Shown: piece by piece, positions 35,895 through 48,652 of the stretch
Numbering within the stretch: position 1 is the first letter of the stretch
How the letters are laid out: each line of letters starts with the position of its first letter
Assembly: GCF_014356525.2 (NCBI RefSeq)
Contig: NC_052504.1
Span: forward strand, 64,286,761-64,350,760
Reading direction: 5' to 3'
Length of the DNA: 64,000 bases
Source of the DNA: Nilaparvata lugens
Lineage: Eukaryota > Arthropoda > Insecta > Hemiptera > Delphacidae
Made by a program: the position numbers and the translations under genes
The notes under the pieces: model-generated
The model's database searches: none
The model's input: only the letters and a program-made list of their open reading frames with translations
What the model was told of the DNA's origin: nothing

Positions 35895-38800
35895 TTAATG
35901 ATATAATTGTAGCCTACCAATGCAGAATCAGGTTTATTTGTATAGCTAACTACCGCAATAAATTTTTCTAATTAGTGATTGTCAAAACGAAAAACAAATT
36001 GGTGTTCAAGATTATTGTTACATACTTACAGTGAATCTATTAGATCCCTCACATCGTATCACGATCTGTGATGTTATGAAGATATCATTTTTTTGTTCAT
36101 GCTCCCTCAGATAATAAAACTTCAATGAATTTGGAGGCATCTCTTCTAATTATATCGTTTCTCAGACTAAGGCTAAGTCTGTTGAAGGTACAGTATTATT
36201 GAATCTTTGACAACCTGAATACATGGGAGGTATACAGCTGTTTAGAAGGCTGTTGTAGCATCTAGATAAACCGCTTGCTCCTCTACAGAGAGTGAAGAGT
36301 GTCCTCTCGTCTCTCGTCTCTCGTCTCTCGTCACTCAAGATAGCAAAATATTTTCAGAGATAACATACATATTCCCGTATCCCACCAATGACAGTATCAA
36401 TTTACATACTGATGTGTAGAACGACCGAGCAGAACCTTTCAGAGGGAAATCATGTTCAATAACATTTGAATCAGGATAGACCGACCTATTTGAATATAAG
36501 AATTGTTTAGACTCCTTTCATATTCGAAATTAGTCATTTTAGGTACACTGCAAAATCTCTCATGGAAGAACGAAGAACCTTATTTTCATTACGATGATGA
36601 AGTTTAATCACACATATATTATGATATTTGTAAAGTAATAATATATCATCATAGATATAATGACACATTCTTGCCAAGGTAATTTGTCTTGATTGAAGAT
36701 TTTTTGGAATATTCGAAAACACTCTATATCTTCTCATATCCTAATTAATGTTATCTAGTATCACCACGGTTTACTGGTTCAGCTAGGACTTATATTGTTT
36801 GATAAGAATGTAACATACCCCAGTCTTTATCAACATTCATATCATCATAGTTCATTATGAACATGCTCATAAAATTCTGTGGAGGCTAATAGTATTTTGC
36901 TTAAATAAATTGGAATTTTCGAAAACGGGATTATAGATTTGTAACTGGGCATTTGGACTCTTCGTACTTGCACTTCTTTTAAATTATATTCTTTAAGGTA
37001 AAGAATACAAATATGATATGTGTATGTCTATTTTGATTCTTGATGAATTTCTAAAAGCATTGTTGTGTATTTTACCGCTGCACTTCTGCTCACTCCATTT
37101 TTGACTTGTATTGATGATGACTGTTCTTCGACAAATAGTTGAAAAAAAAGAAGAGTTGTGATTCTACTACAGATGATGGCTAGTCGATTTGGATTTGATT
37201 CAACACAGAATCTTTCAGGAAGTGATTTTGAAGTATTCATGAGCATTATTATGACAGAAGAACCTATCAACAGTTCTAGGTGGGCTCCGAACCATCTACA
37301 GAGAGTATATTTTGTTCAATTCATGAAAGTATTATTGATGAACGATATATTAGTGAGCACCTGCTTTTGACTCGTTTAGTTGGCCGTTTGGGGTGTATGT
37401 TCAACGATTACTCTCGAATGCTTTCATCAATTAACTTCCAATTTTCAACACATATTTTTTCAACCATTATATAGATTGAGTTCGTTGGCCAACGAAATTG
37501 ACTCACTCCTTCGTCCTTTGTACATATAAAACAGGATAATATTGAAAGTACATAAGAAAAAGTGCAATAATGAGTAATTTATCATTATAAATCATAAACC
37601 AGTTGTCAGCTGGATTATGAAAAGGAATTGCATGCAATGATGCTTAAAATTCATTACAAATCACGAATCAGCTTTTAGGTGGATTATTGAATGCGATCAA
37701 ACAGATAAATTTTATTCAACTATGCTTAAGAAGATGGGTGAAGATGCGGTACATTATTGTGCACAATAAATGAATGCGAGAGAATTACAAATCAAATTTC
37801 AAGTATTAAAAGCGCTTATTTTTATGCATGTGATGAATACTTACTGATAGAACACACATAATTATATTTTCGTTGAGAGTCATTCTATTTACATGTGTAT
37901 AAAGTATGTATTCGTGAAGTGATTGATATTGGCTCTCAACATACTCTGTGACTTATTTACTACCTGTGGCTAGTTGAAATCAAATTCATCTGTTACGTTA
38001 AAATTCATAGGTAAATATTACGTAACATGTGACTTTTCAAAAACGGGCCCCTGATATTAATAATTATTAGCATAATTATAGTGGACACTCGACAGTGAGC
38101 ATTGTTATCAAATGACTCCGAACATTGCACTAATGTATTTGAATGGATCTTAGTTGCTTAAAGGGAGATCTGATACGAGATTCTACTTTGATTTGGAACT
38201 TTATTATTTAGCTTTTATTATTTTGAAAAGTTAACATTCAACAGTCTTAACCGCCACAACATAGCATTAAATTAAGTCACACATTTTTCTTTTCAATCAA
38301 TCCTTCGTTGCATTGGAATGAAATAAATGGAATATCTCGCTGTCATCAATATCATTCATCTTATCAATACAGTATTATCAACCTAGCAGTATCTTAGAAG
38401 TCGATTTTTCTTTTGTTTGTATATTCTTCTAATCGTTTACTAACAAATTCTATTTGATAGATAGTTTGGAATTTGCGAGTGTTGAACGTCTTTAAAAAAT
38501 ATTGAAGACAGCAGGAAATTGGTATCATTTCCTTATAGCTTATGCCAAGAAAAAGACATATTCCCAAGAAAGCTAATCCATGTTCTATTTTTGTAAGGTA
38601 TTTGATCGATCGAGAATGAGAGTTTGGTTCAAAAACGTCAATAAAAATGTCACACTTCCAACTTCATAGTGAGCAAAAATAAGTTAAATCCACTTTGAAT
38701 GATGATTATGTACAGATAGGTCATGTACCTTCATTATATATCTACCTTGAGTTCCGTACACTTTCATAGTATTTCTTCAATTATCATGAATTTCAATAGT

Positions 38801-41218
38801 TTCAATCAATTTACCTCGTTACATTTCCTTGGTTTCCTTTGATTCCTTGGTTCCAATTATGTGGCCTTGTTGAGTTTTGAATTTGAATTAAGATTTGAAT
38901 GCATTGCAGCTGTTAAAATAAACGTAATAGCGAATTCATTACGATGCTGATCTGGAAATGATCAAATTCACCTAGAATTTAGTTTGGGAGTGGATTACAA
39001 ACCAGGTTATTGCTACTACTTCCAAGAGCAATGTATGGTTGATTCTTAATCCTGTATTTTTCTCCAAAGTATGATTATTATCCTGTAAGCATTCAAACTC
39101 TTATATCAAGTTCTTTATATAATATATGCAGTGTATGTAAATTTATTTTTGATCATTGATCAAATATGGACGGTTCAGTTACGAGAAAAAGGTCAGCTAC
39201 CCAGGATTTAATGTTTTCTCGGGACACACTTGAAGTTGGCAACTAAATCCTCTGATGTGTCGTATTATATATACGCTTGATAAATCTACTAACAGGTTTA
39301 CTCAAGGAACTACTTTCACAAAAAGAAACACACAACTAGAATATCTTTGAGCTTTCTCTTTCAAGTCCCTAACTTTTTTCTTTCTCTTTATTCTTTACCC
39401 CCTCTGAATTCTTTCAATAAGGATGAACCCCAAAATATAGTGCTGCATGGATTTTTTCAAAATAGTTGATAATTTGTTATTGTTTCGTTCGGTCTTGGAT
39501 CATAAACTATTACTCAAGTTAATCGATGAGTGCTTTCGTTGAAAATTCTAGATGTTAGAACTTATGATTTTTGACTGAAGAGCTCTTGGTCAGGAGCGGA
39601 ATGAGGCTGAGGAAGTTTCTTATCAGGAGCGGTATGAATTCCACTTTGCAATGCCAAAAGTAGGTAAATTTGATTGATTATTAGGAACAAATACTGTAAA
39701 TAGCTATTAGCATTTTCACAGAAAAGTACTTAATCTTGACTCTATCTTTCCCTATTGTAGTTTCCCTTTCTCTTCCACAGTCTCCAACCCTCCTAATTTG
39801 GACAGCCATGACGGTTTTTTTCAGATTATTCACTCTCAATGAAAAACGAAAGATTGATAAAGATTGAACGAGCTACAATATGTTGTATCTCAGGGTCAAT
39901 ACTGAAATCGGGCGGTATTCTAAATAGAAGGTAATCTTTTAAATTGAACTCTATGTTTGAGTATACTACAGGATATTCAGAATGAATTCTATAGGTACAT
40001 AGCCTATACGTATGCATATATTTGAGCTTATATGTTCAAACATAATTTGTAAGGATATGTGAGCGGTTATGATATCCCCCGTTTTAAATTTCAATAATTC
40101 TCCGAATAATAAATTAAGATAATTATTACCCCGTATATTACGTCATTATTATGGCTTAAATGTCATCACTGAATATGTCATAATTATTACTTCATGACAG
40201 CTTGGGCATATTATTATTCGACATGTATACATATCAGCGAAGAGAATACCGATAAAGATTTTTAAAGAGGATAAGGAGTTTTATATTACATTAGCCACTC
40301 AGGAGAGATTTGTGAAATGTTAATCGGAATGAAGGCTTCGTGAATTAATCAAAATACTGCAAAGTATTAGAATATCTTGAAATATCTTGACATATTTGAG
40401 TATCTATTAGGGATATTACATTATTTCATTTCATACGGTTCTATAAAAAGAGATGATTAATTCCATTAATTTAAAATTTTTATTCTTATGTATAATTTGT
40501 TATATTTTTTATTCCAGTCATGGAGGATCCATGAAGTTTATTTCAAATAGACAGAACTCTGCAGATTATGAGTGATAGTTGAATATTATTCTTATTCATC
40601 CATAATGTTTTACAGGAAACTGAGCTTGAAAGATGCAATCCTACAAACCTTCGATAATTGATACAGTAGATTTGTTTGGAGATAGTTGTAATATTTTCCA
40701 GCTATGTCAGCTAAGCCTGTTCCGGCGATTACCTTTTCCTCGGCCTTCTCATACTTCTAGCCTACTGTCGTTTAGCAAGTTGGCATAATCTAGGTCTAAC
40801 CATGCGTTGAGGTAACAACGATTCTGCAACCTTTTCAAAAGATGTTTACAGAATTTTCTCCTATTACTCCTGACTTCTGTATTAAGTGAAATGCTACACA
40901 TTTTCCCTTCTATTTTTTTCTGAAGAGATATTCAAAATGTGCCCTAAATGTCTAAGGAGTCTTATCCCTACTGATTGAATTTTAAGAGTCTAGTTTCTCA
41001 ATATCCCTGATTCACTTCCTCATATTCAGCCATGAGGGTATAGAGCTTCATCAGTTCATTTATAGTGTGCTATTTATAGCTTTATTCATCAGAATCTTGC
41101 TTATTGCAACCGAGACTAATCAGAATGTTTATATTTCTGCTGAACAACTTCATCTCCATCTGTATTAGATTCATTGAAAATAGAGAACCTAATGTATGAT
41201 TAGTTGTAGCTCTTAAAA
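35895..41218. other. Intergenic sequence, minor repeats only
   Basis: AT-rich sequence. A CTCTCGT microsatellite lies at about 36302-36332. 37470-37640 is a dispersed repeat related to 18890-19040. Near 39595-39640 GGTCAGGAGCGG and ATCAGGAGCGG form a small direct repeat. No gene was recognised in this 5.3-kb stretch. Confidence 0.45.
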
Positions 41219-41395
41219 CCATTTTCGTTGTCAGAATATGATTAAAACAGATATCATTGAAGGTAGTTAATAGATTTTTCAATAATTTCAATCTTTTCAA
41301 TAACTTCAACCATTTTCGTTGTCAGAATATGAGTAAAACAGATACCATTGAAGGTAGTTAATAGATTTTTCAATAATTTCAACTTTCTGCTATAG
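41219..41395. repeat. 91-bp tandem duplication
   Basis: ATTTTCGTTGTCAGAATATG occurs at 41221 and 41312 and is followed both times by nearly identical sequence through GAAGGTAGTTAATAGATTTT. It is a simple local duplication of two copies. Confidence 0.85.
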
Positions 41396-41759
41396 TAACT
41401 ACTATTAATAAGCATGTAAAACGTCATTCCAGTTTTTTGTAAATCACTCGAATATTTGAAACTCTCACTCACTACAAATATTCAGGGTTACAGGGTCAGG
41501 GAGACATGTTCATGCACATTCGGGAGTTTGTTTCTATCATCCTGTCATCGGGGTTAGTTGTCGCTGTAGCCGCGTTTCAGTCTGTAGCAGCATAACCTTG
41601 ACCCATGCGCCTTTTAGGCTAAATGGCAACCTTCAATGGCAAGCAAGCATCTTGCAGCCTGGACTTGAATTCAGCTAATCTGAGTTTTTAATAGGAGAGG
41701 AAATTCTCATAGCAACCGGCCGGTATGGTACAGATGAAATGGGTTCCTATGATCTAGGT

Positions 41760-42420
41760 TTTGGTTTGGGATTTGTGAGTTGTGGTGGAGAAAGGCGTGA
41801 ACATGGTGGATGTGGATGATTGGAATAGGAGAAATGAGATGAGATGTTTTCGAGGTATCGCGTGCAACGAGAGCGAACTAGAGATAAGGCTTGAAGTTGT
41901 CCTGGCGACAGGTACTTACCGTGAGCACGATGCACCACCACTGGAGCTGGGTCCCGCCGCCGCGACGCGCCGATCGATAGCGGCCCCACTGACGTCACAC
42001 ACACAGCCTCCCACCACACACGCACACTCACCGCAGCAGCTGTCACAACTGACAAGCAGTCGACTAGCCTATTGATTGCAGCTGCCACCGCACTCACAGG
42101 ACGCAGCCATTGCACCGATCACAGGACGCAGCTCCCCGGTAGCAGCTGTCCAGCACCAGCAGACGCCAACTCTCATCTGATGTAATGTGGAGGCGGCGGC
42201 GGACCGCGCAGGCCCCGCGGGGGCGGCCCAGCCGGGGGCGGGATGCTAGCCCAAATTTAAGATGAACCCCCCTCTATTCCCGGCCAGCCCCTCGTTCTGT
42301 CGTTAAGCACCTCAAAGCTAACACATTCCTCCAGCTGTGTGCATCTTGTCCACTTTGTTTCAAATTCAAACCTAGCTCCGCAGTAGTTGTTGCTTGTTGA
42401 TGCTCGGCTGTATGTCCTTG
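41760..42420 (-). promoter_or_regulatory. CpG-rich block, candidate promoter with first exon
   Basis: This is the most CpG-rich stretch of the window (for example GCGGCGGCGGACCGCGC near 42191). It contains a perfect CRE TGACGTCA at 41990-41997 and a DRE-like CGATCGATAGC at 41971-41981. On the minus strand the sequence CTCACG is followed by the consensus donor GTAAGT at 41919-41914, so a first exon ending at 41920 is plausible. The next acceptor on that strand next to a known coding exon is at 1065-1066, before the TASK start codon. A minus-strand frame (42115-41747) runs through but resembles nothing known, so the exon is probably untranslated. Confidence 0.4.
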
Positions 42421-42945
42421 TCCTCAAAACGACCTGCGCCAGATTTCATTGTCAATTGCAAAATGTTCAATATTCATTCTTTAATATAGTTCATTTTATA
42501 AAGAAATATTTACAAATTATATATTTCGCTAGAAAATTACTGAATACTTTAAAACGTTTCTAACTATCATATATAGTTCTTGGTATTGAGTTCCCTTCAA
42601 GATTTTCATATTAAATTATTCATTGTAGTTTGGCACAATGCATTCCCAACTTATATCCACTTTGATTTCAATATAGTCGTTGTTCTTCCATTTGGTATTG
42701 CATCAAAGTGACTAAACATCTATTTTGTGTGCTCCAAAACTATTCTTACAGGTCCGTTATAAATGCATGTACTCAACTTTTATTGTCTCACCGAACACAG
42801 TGAATAAATTTACCATAATTTTAATATTCACGTTTTCCAGATTGAAAAAAATTATATCTTGAAGAACATCGTTCATTCAAAAAATGGTTAATTTCCACTA
42901 TTGATTCGTACTCATTCTATTTCAACAGTTTAAATTCCAAATATG

Positions 42946-43064
42946 AAGGCTAGTCGCATATTGCTATTCGTCTCAATGTGAACATTATAATAGCATTATG
43001 ATATTAACTCATCTAGCAGACTCGGGTCACGTCGCGTAGCGTCTCAATATGCAACTAGCCTTAT
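42946..43064. mobile_element. Shortened relative of the 3438-3647 MITE
   Basis: It shares AAGGCTAGTCGCATATTG / CAATATGCAACTAGCCTT ends (one-base differences), the central TCGTCTCAATGTGAACA word and CATCTAGCAGACTCGGGTC. The left arm is shorter than in the larger copy, so the structure is lopsided. It is non-coding. Confidence 0.65.
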
Positions 43065-43230
43065 TAAGATTCATGTTTATTTGCCAATATCGCTATTCAT
43101 TTTTCAAGATCTAGTTTTTAACACTTGAATGGAAGAGGTTGTTGCTTTAAGTTACAGATCCATTCATCTCCGATCATCATTATTCATCTCATTACTCGAG
43201 TGCAATTACTCATTACAAGTTCACAATGAC

Positions 43231-43232
<2 letters not shown>

Positions 43233-43292
<60 letters not shown>
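43233..43292. repeat. AT dinucleotide microsatellite
   Basis: A long AT run with one phase break near 43273. The flanking open frame is an artefact of the repeat. Confidence 0.95.
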
Positions 43293-43293
<1 letters not shown>

Positions 43294-45172
43294 CTAATCG
43301 AATTCCACAATGCTCAAAGCATCAATATTCAAAGCAAAATGTTTCCTGTTGCACTTATTTATTTATTTATCTATAATATTTCTTTGAAGACAACAGGTCG
43401 AAACCCACAACTGCTTCCTCAACTTAGATCATAATCATTTGTTTAGAAAAAACCACCGGTAAACTTCATGCATGGATTGGATGTTTCATCATTATTCTAT
43501 AATACCACCGCATAATAAATTGACTGGTAAAATTAAGATAATCTATACGGTAGATTTTGTAAAACTTACATCATATCAAACGTAGTTTTCGAAGTAATGT
43601 GACCGCTGATTACTAAAAATAGAAAAAAGCGCGTATTCTTATAGAAGGTACCGTATTCAGACATTGAGAGCAGAGAAGATAGAGAAGATGCAGTTTGATT
43701 TGAATATTGTAGTGGTGGTCTGTCCTTTTTGGGCAAATGAAAATGTGGAGAAGCGTAATGAGAGCAGCTCAGTGTGAATTGGGTCAAACGCGTTTGCACT
43801 TGCTTTTCCCTGGTGGCTCACAGTCAGGGTCTGCCAATAGAACATTCCATTTCCTCGTCGCTACACCATTACACTAGACTTTCTTCCTATCCACATCCAC
43901 TTAACAATGACAACCACTTCCTACATCCAAATCATCCACACAATCATTTATAATTCTTTTAATAAATCAAGCTGAGTCCTTTATCGTTAAGAAATGTTCC
44001 CCGCTGAAATTCATTAGCAAATGAATAATATATAGGCTAATGAAAGACTATCTAATATTTGAAACTTTGCATAGTACCCGTTGAAATATTTTCGTAAATT
44101 CCTAACGGTGTGTTACCACAAAGTCCCATAAGAATCTTGACTACTACCGTATTGGATACCTCTCATCTCTTAAACGATTCGCTCCAAATTTATCTGATAC
44201 CTCACATCATCAACGACGAATAAAGGTTATCAATATTATCGAATCAAGGCAGACTATTAATGGCTTAATTTGCATTCGGTATAGTAACATAGTAATATGC
44301 AAGGTATCTAGAATACATTGGATTCTAGGTACATTGGTAATATGTAAGTACCTAGTATTATGTAGATTTATTGATTTATTTATTATTTTATTTATTGTAT
44401 TAACATTATAATCATGATTATGGAGGAAAAACTAGGCTGAGCCTGTACAATTTCAAATCACACAACTCAAACAATACTTTCCTCCAAAATTTCGATAGAG
44501 AGTTAATGTTTATTTGAAGGCTACATTCTGTATGGAATTCATGAATGATCCAATAAGTCCTACAAGAACGTCAATTACGAAGAAAGGTTGGCAAGGTGAT
44601 TTGAGATTCATTGTTGAAAAACTAATTGTTCATAAATGCATTTGGTTTGAGCTACTAACACCTGCGGGTAGCTAACGAGGGTCATGTTATCTTCAGGCAG
44701 TGTTTAAACTTAATTAGCAAGGAGCCAAGTAGTACAATGTCAAGCATGTGCTTCGACCGTTCTCTTCCCTTACACTTGTCCTGCCCTTCCCCTGTTCCTG
44801 CCCCTTCTAATGGATTCTCGCACCTAGCACCCTTCAACACCCTGCACCCAAAATTCACAGCCAAACATTTAATTACATTTCAAGATTGCAATCTTGCTAA
44901 ACTTGAACATCAACTTCACAGAATTAATCTTTTATAGCAGTTACAGATCATGTGATTTCTCCTGACTTGTGAAAATAAATATTAGTGAATAAAGTTTTGA
45001 GAATAAGAATTTCTCCGAATAGATTTCAAATTCATTGGAAACTTATTTATCAAAAAATAGTCTTCCGAGTAAATATCTATGAATCGAATGTTATGTACCA
45101 TCAACTAAAATCAGTAGCTTGATATGGGATAGGATATTTAATAATGTATCAGGTAGAACAAGGATAAAAAAT
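43293..45172. other. Intergenic sequence, nothing recognised
   Basis: AT-rich sequence with a C-rich patch at 44755-44850. No protein family, RNA or repeat was recognised. Confidence 0.45.
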
Positions 45173-45826
45173 CTGGTGTCGCGCACTCATACAACTTTCC
45201 TTGCCGTTATGAAAATTGATCACCTGACGCTAGTGTTCACGCGCATCTGAAGTCTACTACTCAAAGATCCAAGCCAGCTGGTGACAGGACAATAGCGCTG
45301 GAGACACACAAAACCTGCTATCTCTTCATAGTGGATGATTAATTAGAATCAACCGTTGCAAACTGTTTGCAATTGAAATAATCACATTTTCTCGAATTTC
45401 GAGATTATTTAAAATTTTAGGTGAAAGTGTTACTGAACATTAATTGTAGAGATTTTCATGCTCAATCTTTTCCACTTGGAATTTTTTGTTTAAAATGTAT
45501 CTGAAGCCTGATAATTGGGAATCTACAATCAAACTTTGCATAGATGGGGCGGAGCTCCTGAAATTTTTACAGATATGGGACTTTTGGCAGTTGATAGAAA
45601 ACAACAAATGACTATTTTAGGTATAAATTTGATCAAAATCGTTGGAGCCGTTTTCGAGAAAATCACGAAAAACCCTGTTTTGTCAACATTTTAGCCGCCA
45701 TCTTAAATTTCATTTGAACGAAATTGTTCGTGTAGGATCCTTATATTGTAAGGACCTTAAGTCCAAATTTCAAGTCATTCCGTTAATTGGGAGATGAGAT
45801 ATCGTGTACACAGTCGCACATACACT

Positions 45827-45869
<43 letters not shown>

Positions 45870-45997
45870 GCGCGCGCGAGCAACCACTTTTTGGACTCAG
45901 GGGACCTTGAAACGAATAGAAATTTAAAAATTGGGGTACCTTAATTTTTTTCGGAAAGCAATACTTTCCTCAACTATGGTAATTGGGCAAGGAAAGT
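45173..45997 (+). mobile_element. ACTTTCC-ended dispersed element, copy 1
   Basis: The copy contains ACTTTCCTTGCC at 45194-45205 and its inverse GGCAAGGAAAGT at 45986-45997, with CTGGTGTCGCGCACTC just outside the left end. Inside are TCGTTGGAGCCGTTTTCG, AAGTCATTCCGTTAATTGGG and a CA then CG microsatellite (45829-45878). Another copy at 49478-50289 matches along the whole length. Partial copies lie at 54573-54985 and in the duplication at 14479-15110. It has no coding capacity and is a non-autonomous DNA element. Confidence 0.75.
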
Positions 45998-46504
45998 AAA
46001 AAATGTAGCTTGAAACAAATTACCTATAGGCCTACCAGGTACATGCGTATGTGGGTTATTTGATTTTCACTCTACATCATTATAAAATTATTTGAAAGAT
46101 ACCTTTGAGATTCGAGTATGAATTAACGTATTCGTTATCCTGCAAAAGTAGGGACTATGTTTCTCTGTTTTTTAGGACGATGGTCAGGTAAAAAATTGGT
46201 CAGTGTCCATATAGACATAAACTGTAGACTCTATTGTAGTGTAGTTAGTTTTAGTTCAGCGTACTTCACACTTCACATATCAAATAACTTAGTTAATATG
46301 TGAAGTTAGTTGAAGTTATGATATCAACTAAATTAGTTGATATAAGTATGCTTTTACTTGACGTCAATAATAGAGGTCATTATATTTTTTTTTTTTGAAA
46401 AGTGGCATAACAAAATTTGTTGAATCTTTTATTTGTAAGGGTGGCCACTCAGGACAGGTGGTACAGGACAAGTGTAGCCTATTGAAGGAGTTGAATATGG
46501 GTGT

Positions 46505-46819
46505 AACACACATGCTTGTCATGCATGTTGTGTCATCAACGCGCACATGCTCGTCATGCATGTTGTGTCATCAACGCGCACATGCTCGTCATGCATGTTG
46601 TGTCATCAACGCGCACATGCTCGTCATGCATGTTGTGTCATCAACGCGCACATGCTCGTCATGCATGTTGTGTCATCAACGCGCACATGCTCGTCATGCA
46701 TGTTGTGTCATCAACGCGCACATGCTCGTCATGCATGTTGTGTCATCAACGCGCACATGCTCGTCATGCATGTTGTGTCATCAACGCGCACATGCTCGTC
46801 ATGCATGTTGTGTCATCAA
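46505..46819. repeat. 35-bp minisatellite, nine copies
   Basis: The unit (CGCGCACATGCTCGTCATGC, then ATGTTGTGTCATCAA) repeats at exact 35-bp spacing, starting at 46540, 46575, 46610 and so on to 46785. A diverged first copy lies at 46505-46539. The eight later copies appear identical. The unit lacks stop codons in all forward frames, and 35 is not a multiple of 3. All three plus-strand frames therefore stay open across the array, which explains the overlapping open frames of about 100-150 codons. They are not credible genes. Confidence 0.95.
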
Positions 46820-47749
46820 CGAGAGGCTTCTAACATAAAATAAATAGCCAATAGCAATAAATAGACCACTGAAAATTACAAATTATAATGATACAAGAAT
46901 ATATTAACCTTAAATAGAGCACTGAAGAAAAAATAAACAAAAAACTTGAAGATACAAAAATCTCACCTCAAAAAGTTTTGTTCGAAGCCTTTCACTGTGA
47001 TGACACAACAATGTATGCCGATGTGTGTGTACACACATGCTCAACACTAACTTGTCCTGTCGTTAGTGCTCAACACCCTTACACTTGATTGATTTGAAGT
47101 GAGTGTGCAAGTAATTGTACATTGAAAATATCAGTGAATGAATCATGTGTAGGCCTAATTCAAATTTTCATCGTAATAAGATTAATATGTTTAACAATGA
47201 TGAGTGCTATAACTTCTAGCTCAAATTTATGCAATTATATTTGACTGAAACCCAAAATTTTCAAAAGTATTAGTAAAGTTCTAATGTAAAAATAATTAGA
47301 AATAATCATATTGGAAGTAATAAAGATGGTAATGAGGCTAAATCTATCAAAAATTCAAATTAATGTAGGCTTTCTGAGTTTGCAATTTGATTTTATAAAA
47401 TAGAATTCGATCTTTTAAATCACGCAGTGGATTTCATATAGGACCAGTTAAGAGGCGGAATAAGGGAAAAACAAAATTAGTTGATAAATTATAATGCCCC
47501 GGTTGGAGGTTGGAGCAATAGTGGATTGCAAGCCACCGGCGGCTACATGATTGGTGGCGTGCGGTCGATAATAGTAGGCAATAATAAAAAGACAGAAGGT
47601 CCAAATTTGTGAAGGAGTTAAAATAAAAATCATGAAGCCACCGGTTAATTTTAATACAGATAATTTGTACGGTGTCAGGTAATTTATCATGAAAAATCCT
47701 ATAAAAAACGTGCTTTTTGTCCTAATTCTTGTCCTATTTATTCTCTTTC
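46820..47749. other. Intergenic sequence, nothing recognised
   Basis: AT-rich sequence with a GC-richer patch at 47490-47570. No recognisable feature. Confidence 0.4.
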
Positions 47750-48190
47750 TTCATCTTGAGTAACTCGAAAGCTCTGATAAATTGTAAATCAGTACTCATT
47801 GAAGAGAAGAGAGTTCTGAATGATTTCTATTGGATTAATAATAGAGATCTATTTTTACTAGATTAATAGTCTAGTAAAAAGGCGAGAGCGAATGTTTCTG
47901 ACTGATGGCTGGATTTTGTGGAAATAGCTGAAAACTGGAAAATGAACCGAAAATACAAGGTTTTGGGGTACTCTGTATTTAGCACAAGGCAAATTTTCAT
48001 GAAAAAATTGGCTCTGGACATCCCAAAACAATAATATTTTATATTGGTAAATCAGAACTACGATATACAGAGTTTTCATAAACGAATTGTACGGTCTCTA
48101 TTTTGAACCGCACTATTATTTTTATGATAGCCCTGTATATTGCAAACACACTTCCTTTCTCATGTCTACATTGACTGTTTCAACATTTCA
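47750..48190 (+). repeat. Dispersed repeat, direct match to 54200-54500
   Basis: It shares AGTACTCATTG, GAAATAGCTGAAAACTGGAA, GTTTTTGG-like, TAGCACAAGG and TGTCTACATTGACTG with the downstream segment, in the same order and orientation. It is non-coding and probably part of a larger repeat family. Confidence 0.6.
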
Positions 48191-48353
48191 TGTCTATTTC
48201 ACTACTGAGTGAAACCCAGCTGTGTAGTAGTAGTGAATTCCAAAAACCCAGTAGTGTACTTGAAATTTATAGAATTTTGATAAGGAAGCATAATGAGGAT
48301 TACAACTACTGTTGCAAGCCAGCTGCGCGCGCAACTGTTTTGCTATCTTAAAA

Positions 48354-48650
48354 TCCTATACTATTAAACGAGCAATTTCTGTTTATATGTTTAGATGCTT
48401 ATATGTTTGTATTTCACCGGATCTCGAAAACGGCTCTAACGATTCTCACAAAGTTCAGAACATAATAGGTTTATAATATAAAGGTTCGATTGCACTAGGT
48501 CTCATCCCTGGAAAAACTCGCTGAAGGACATTAAAAGGATAATTCATCCTTGGAAGAACAGATTTCGTCGTCTGTCGATAACAGAAGATGCTGTGCCTGT
48601 GTGGGAGATCAGCTGTGTAATCATTAAAGCAGCTTACCGTATCTCGCGAG
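48354..48650 (+). mobile_element. Helitron-like repeat, 5' part, cut by a foldback element
   Basis: It begins TCCTATACTATTAAACGAGC after A. It follows the family through TTTGTATTTCACCGGATCTC, CGATTGCACTAGGTCTCATC and CTCGCTGAAGGACATTAAAA. The match to the family stops about where the foldback element begins at 48653. Confidence 0.65.
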
Positions 48651-48652
48651 AA

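Noticed and set aside
36028..36110. Possible minus-strand exon ending at a GTAAGT donor near 36027
   Set aside because: No conserved peptide in any frame and no convincing acceptor upstream.
41747..42115. 122-codon minus-strand open frame in the CpG block
   Set aside because: GC-rich sequence has few stops; the frame crosses the likely splice donor and resembles nothing known.
43129..43434. 101-codon open frame with an Ile-Tyr run
   Set aside because: Translation of the AT microsatellite.
46505..46819. CRISPR-like array
   Set aside because: The repeats are head-to-tail with no spacers, and the genome is eukaryotic.
46395..46843. Three overlapping plus-strand open frames rich in Cys, His and Arg
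   Set aside because: They are the three readings of the 35-bp minisatellite; none has independent coding evidence.
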